DNA of 9,432 bases from contig JACCUU010000226.1 in NCBI GenBank assembly GCA_013811645.1, forward strand, positions 1 to 9,432, in the 5' to 3' direction. Each line of letters begins with the position of its first letter. Within the stretch, counting starts at the first letter, position 1. Shown here piece after piece: positions 7,373-9,432 of this stretch. Source of the stretch: Actinomycetota bacterium. GTDB taxonomy: Bacteria > Actinomycetota > Thermoleophilia > Gaiellales > Gaiellaceae. Position numbers and translations under genes: made by a program. The notes under the pieces were generated by a model, which saw nothing but the letters and a program-made list of their open reading frames with translations, did not search any database and had not been told where the DNA came from.

Positions 7373-7910
7373 GGCGCAGCACGTCGGCCACGTAGCTTCT
7401 CGTCTCGGGGAACGCGATCCCGGTTCCGTCGGCGCGCCAGCGATCGACGTTGCCCTGGCCGGCGTGGTACGCGGCCAGCATGAGCCTCGTATCCCCGTAC
7501 CTGTCCCGCAGATGTTCGAGGTACCAGGAGCCGTAGCGGACGTTGATCTCGGGGTCCCGTAGGTCGTCCACGACGAACTGCCCGCCGCCGGTGCGGAGCG
7601 CAATCCCCTTCGCGGTGTCCGGCAAGAGCTGCATCAGCCCGACCGCCCCTGCTACCGACTCCGCCTGCGGATCGAACCTGCTCTCCACGTAGACAACCGC
7701 CGCCAGGAGCGCCGGGTCGAGGTCGTGGTTCGATGCGTGGCCTCGCAGGATGTGCTCGAACTCGAGCGGATAGCGCGCGCGCAGGTAGAGGTCAGGCTCG
7801 GCTCTCGTCACCCACGCGACGACACCGGCGACCGTGAGGACGGCGATCGCTGCAAGGGTCAGAAAGCGCATCGGGTGCCCGCTCTTTCCCAACCACGAGG
7901 TGCGAGGCAT
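7326..7910 (-). CDS. Membrane-anchored lytic transglycosylase, SLT domain
   Basis: This is a 194-residue peptidoglycan-cleaving enzyme of the soluble-lytic-transglycosylase type (SLT domain, lysozyme-like fold). After a short positive N-terminus it has one hydrophobic segment (about 15-35, LTLAAIAVLTVAGVVAWV), acting as a signal anchor or signal peptide with the domain outside the membrane. The family motifs are in order: VVYVESRFDP with catalytic Glu76; AGAVGLMQLLPDTA at 87-100; DPEINVRYGSWYL at about 119-131; and AAYHAGQGNVDRW at 146-158. The start at 7910 is favoured because an AGAGG (7921-7917) lies just upstream and only 9 bases separate it from the coaE stop. A second Met at residue 14 (7871) directly precedes the hydrophobic segment and is a possible alternative. 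It is the last gene of the rpsA-coaE set. Its final fifteen codons, plus the stop, overlap the end of the convergent TetR-type gene by 47 bases. Family assignment is firm; cellular role (wall growth or remodelling) is inferred. Confidence 0.92.
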   Translation of the reverse strand: MPRTSWLGKSGHPMRFLTLAAIAVLTVAGVVAWVTRAEPDLYLRARYPLEFEHILRGHASNHDLDPALLAAVVYVESRFDPQAESVAGAVGLMQLLPDTAKGIALRTGGGQFVVDDLRDPEINVRYGSWYLEHLRDRYGDTRLMLAAYHAGQGNVDRWRADGTGIAFPETRSYVADVLRLRDVYADAYPSELGR

Positions 7911-7916
7911 GCCTCG

Positions 7917-7921
7917 CCTCT
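7917..7921 (-). promoter_or_regulatory. Ribosome binding site of the transglycosylase, overlapping the coaE stop
   Basis: On the minus strand, TAGAGGCGAGGC leads into the ATG at 7910. The AGAGG core shares its first two bases with the TAG stop of coaE. This supports the 7910 start and points to translational coupling with coaE. Confidence 0.55.
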
Positions 7922-8531
7922 ACACCGATGTCGATTCACGATCTGCGGCGATCAGGTTCGCCATCACGCCCGCGACCCAGGCGTCGAGCTCCTCCGGCGT
8001 GCCGGTGTTGACGTAGACGAAGTCGCCACGCTCCGCCTTGTCCTTGTCGGGCAGCAGCCTCGCTTCGCGGTCGTCCTTGCGGCCGCCGCGACGAGCCTCA
8101 CGGAGCTTCGCGGGCGCAGTGATGACGACCACCTTGTCGAAACGAGTCTCGGCGCCCACCTCATAGAGCAGCGGCACTTCGGTCACGCAGACTCGAGGGG
8201 GAGTGGGCAAAGCGGCTAGCTGCTCACGCCAAGCGAGGTACTCGCGCGATACGAGCGGGTGCAGCAGCCCCTCCAGGAACTCGAGAGCCTCTCGATCCTT
8301 GAACACGTGAAGCGCGATTCGCTCACGATCCGGTGCTCCGTCCTCACCGAGAATCTCATCGCCGAGACGCTCGACGAGTGCTCCCTTGACGTCTGGATCG
8401 GCGGCGAGGAGGTGGTGGACGATCTCGTCGCTCGAGACGGTCGCGGCCCCATGGCGACGGAAGCTCTGCAGCGCCGAGCTCTTGCCGGCGCCGATGCCGC
8501 CGGTGATCGCAACCGCGATCGGAGGCGGCAA
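7920..8531 (-). CDS. coaE: Dephospho-CoA kinase
   Basis: CoaE catalyses the last step of coenzyme A synthesis, phosphorylating the ribose 3'-OH of dephospho-CoA with ATP in the cytosol. Starting at the TTG at 8531 the protein has 203 residues, the normal length. The P-loop TGGIGAGKSS (GGIGAGKS at 11-18) is followed by SSDEIVHHLL (the substrate Asp region), VTEVPLLYEVGAETRFDKVV and, near the end, GDFVYVNTGT, the family's terminal Asn-Thr-Gly strand. The frame is open to 8915, but the extra 128 residues are an Arg/Ser/Pro-rich out-of-frame reading of the rpsA tail, so I reject them. TTG is the only start codon that gives the expected N-terminus (PPPIAVAITGG). The rpsA stop lies 4 bases upstream, so translation is probably coupled. 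Unlike mycobacterial CoaE, no UPF0157 domain is fused at the C-terminus. The lytic transglycosylase gene follows after 9 bases. Confidence 0.95.
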   Translation of the reverse strand: MPPPIAVAITGGIGAGKSSALQSFRRHGAATVSSDEIVHHLLAADPDVKGALVERLGDEILGEDGAPDRERIALHVFKDREALEFLEGLLHPLVSREYLAWREQLAALPTPPRVCVTEVPLLYEVGAETRFDKVVVITAPAKLREARRGGRKDDREARLLPDKDKAERGDFVYVNTGTPEELDAWVAGVMANLIAADRESTSV

Positions 8532-8535
8532 CTGG

Positions 8536-9432
8536 CTAGCTGGGTTCTTCGTCGAGCTTGGGTTCTGCGTCGGCTTCGGACTGGTCGTCCGAGGATTCGA
8601 CCGGCTCGCCGGCAGCTTCGACTTCGTCGACGGGCTCCGCGGAAGCCTCGGGCTCGATCTCGGCTCTGACATCAGCTGGGATCTCGGCCGGGATCTCCGG
8701 TTCGGCGTCTGCCTCAGGCTCGCTCTCGGACGTGGCATCAGCTGGGATCTCGGTAGAAATCTCCGGCTCCGCGTCTGCCTCGGGCTCGATCCCGATCTCC
8801 GGTGCGGCGACGGCCTCGGACTCGATCTCGACCCCCGCATCCTCGACCCAGGGGTCGCTCTCCGGCTCCTCGGCAGCCTCGGCCTCCTCGTCTGCCAACG
8901 CGGTCGTTCCACCACCCGCAGGGAACGCTTCCTCCGAGAGCACCAGGTTCGGCGTTTCGTGCACGGATTCCGCCCCGTCCGCGCGGGGCACGGGCTGGTC
9001 GCCTTCCTCGACGCGCTTCAGCGAGAGCGAGAGCCGGCGCCGATCGCCGTCGATCTCGAGGATGCGCACGTTCACGGCCTGCCCCTGGGCGACGACCTCG
9101 CGCGGGTTCTCGACGTGATGCGCGGCGAGCTCGGAGATGTGCACGAGGCCCTCGACGCCGGGAAGGATCTCGACGAATGCTCCGAACGTCACGACCTTCG
9201 CCACGCGGCCTTCGACGACGTCGTCCTCGCCGTAGGAGTCGAGCACCTGCTGCCAGGGATCGCTCTGCGTCTGCTTCAGCCCGAGTGAGATTCGCTGGCG
9301 GTCGCGGTCGATGTCGAGCACCTTGACCTCGACGGTCTGGCCGATATCGAGCACCTCCGACGGATGGTTGACGTGACTCCAGGAGAGCTCGGAGATGTGG
9401 ATCAACCCGTCCATTCCGTCCAGGTCTACGAA
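8536..9432 (-). CDS. rpsA: 30S ribosomal protein S1, C-terminal part (5' end outside window)
   Basis: This is the C-terminal 298 residues of ribosomal protein S1, which binds mRNA on the 30S subunit and aids initiation. The frame is open to the right edge (FVDLDGMDGLIHISELSW), so the Met at 9414 is internal. Two S1 RNA-binding domains (OB fold) are visible. The first covers about residues 1-54 and lacks its first strands, and the second is complete at about 72-140 (VEGRVAKVVTFGAFVEI, then GLVHISELAAHHVENP, then RRLSLSLKR). They correspond to the last two domains of a four-domain actinobacterial S1. After them comes an unusually long acidic, Pro/Ala-rich tail of about 155 residues that contains a 22-residue tandem repeat. 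A short conserved-looking motif, LVLSEEAFP, sits between domain and tail. The stop is 4 bases before coaE, which probably shares the transcript. Confidence 0.95.
   Translation of the reverse strand, partial: FVDLDGMDGLIHISELSWSHVNHPSEVLDIGQTVEVKVLDIDRDRQRISLGLKQTQSDPWQQVLDSYGEDDVVEGRVAKVVTFGAFVEILPGVEGLVHISELAAHHVENPREVVAQGQAVNVRILEIDGDRRRLSLSLKRVEEGDQPVPRADGAESVHETPNLVLSEEAFPAGGGTTALADEEAEAAEEPESDPWVEDAGVEIESEAVAAPEIGIEPEADAEPEISTEIPADATSESEPEADAEPEIPAEIPADVRAEIEPEASAEPVDEVEAAGEPVESSDDQSEADAEPKLDEEPS
8623..8787 (-). repeat. rpsA: 22-residue (66-base) tandem repeat in the acidic tail of S1
   Basis: Two full direct copies lie head to tail at 8722-8787 and 8656-8721, and a partial third is at 8623-8655. 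In protein the copies start EPEADAEPEISTEIPADA and EPEADAEPEIPAEIPADV, and the third starts EPEASAEP. At the DNA level the plus-strand text atcagctgggatctcgg recurs exactly 66 bases apart (8671 and 8737). The period is a multiple of three, so gain or loss of a copy keeps the frame. Confidence 0.85.

Noticed and set aside
8623..8787. Possible CRISPR-like direct repeats
   Set aside because: The copies abut with no spacers, the period is 66 bases and in frame, and they encode the S1 tail.
8532..8915. 128-residue N-terminal extension of CoaE
   Set aside because: It is an out-of-frame reading of the rpsA tail, rich in Arg/Ser/Pro. CoaE normally begins a few residues before the P-loop, which the TTG at 8531 provides.
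8386..9288. A plus-strand open frame opposite rpsA with a repetitive Gly/Leu/Asp-rich product
   Set aside because: The periodic look is the mirror of the 66-base repeat in the S1 tail, and the S1 domains on the minus strand are certain.

Overview
The window is high-GC DNA (by eye roughly two-thirds G+C) with the codon use of an actinobacterium. It carries conserved housekeeping genes: the C-terminal half of ribosomal protein S1 (rpsA), dephospho-CoA kinase (coaE), excinuclease subunit UvrB (uvrB) and a DUF2277 protein. The order rpsA, coaE, then uvrB a few genes on matches the known Mycobacterium tuberculosis order (rpsA, coaE, one gene, uvrB). With the very high GC, the stand-alone CoaE and the Ala/Arg/Glu-rich proteins, my best guess is a deep-branching actinobacterium, perhaps class Thermoleophilia. 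The class is inference, not shown by the sequence.

Layout, left to right. (1) 3-383, plus strand: the 3' end of a calcineurin-like metallophosphoesterase, cut by the window edge. It is followed 18 bases later by a complete M32 metallocarboxypeptidase (402-1904). (2) 1939-4234, minus strand: uvrB followed by a small DUF2277 gene whose strong Shine-Dalgarno overlaps the uvrB stop codon, so the two are probably translationally coupled. (3) 4235-4355: a 121-base divergent intergenic region, the only substantial non-coding stretch. (4) 4356-5702, plus strand: a secreted putative zinc metalloprotease with two C-terminal Cys-rich repeats. (5) 5699-6753, minus strand: a major facilitator superfamily transporter broken by a one-base frameshift and lacking its first membrane helix, so probably a pseudogene. 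(6) 6779-7372, plus strand: a TetR-type repressor, divergent from the transporter. (7) 7326-9432, minus strand: rpsA, coaE and a membrane-anchored lytic transglycosylase, separated by only 4 and 9 bases and reading as one operon.

The genes at 4356-7372 look like an accessory insertion between the rpsA-coaE block and uvrB. They include the window's odd features: a metalloprotease with a non-standard zinc-site spacing, a decayed transporter, a convergent gene pair whose stop codons share one CTAG, and a 47-base convergent overlap between the tetR-type and transglycosylase genes. I found no RNA gene, CRISPR array, insertion sequence, phage gene or origin. I see no convincing new defence or biosynthetic system. 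The most useful leads are the metalloprotease family, the TetR/transporter junction and the repeated acidic tail of S1.
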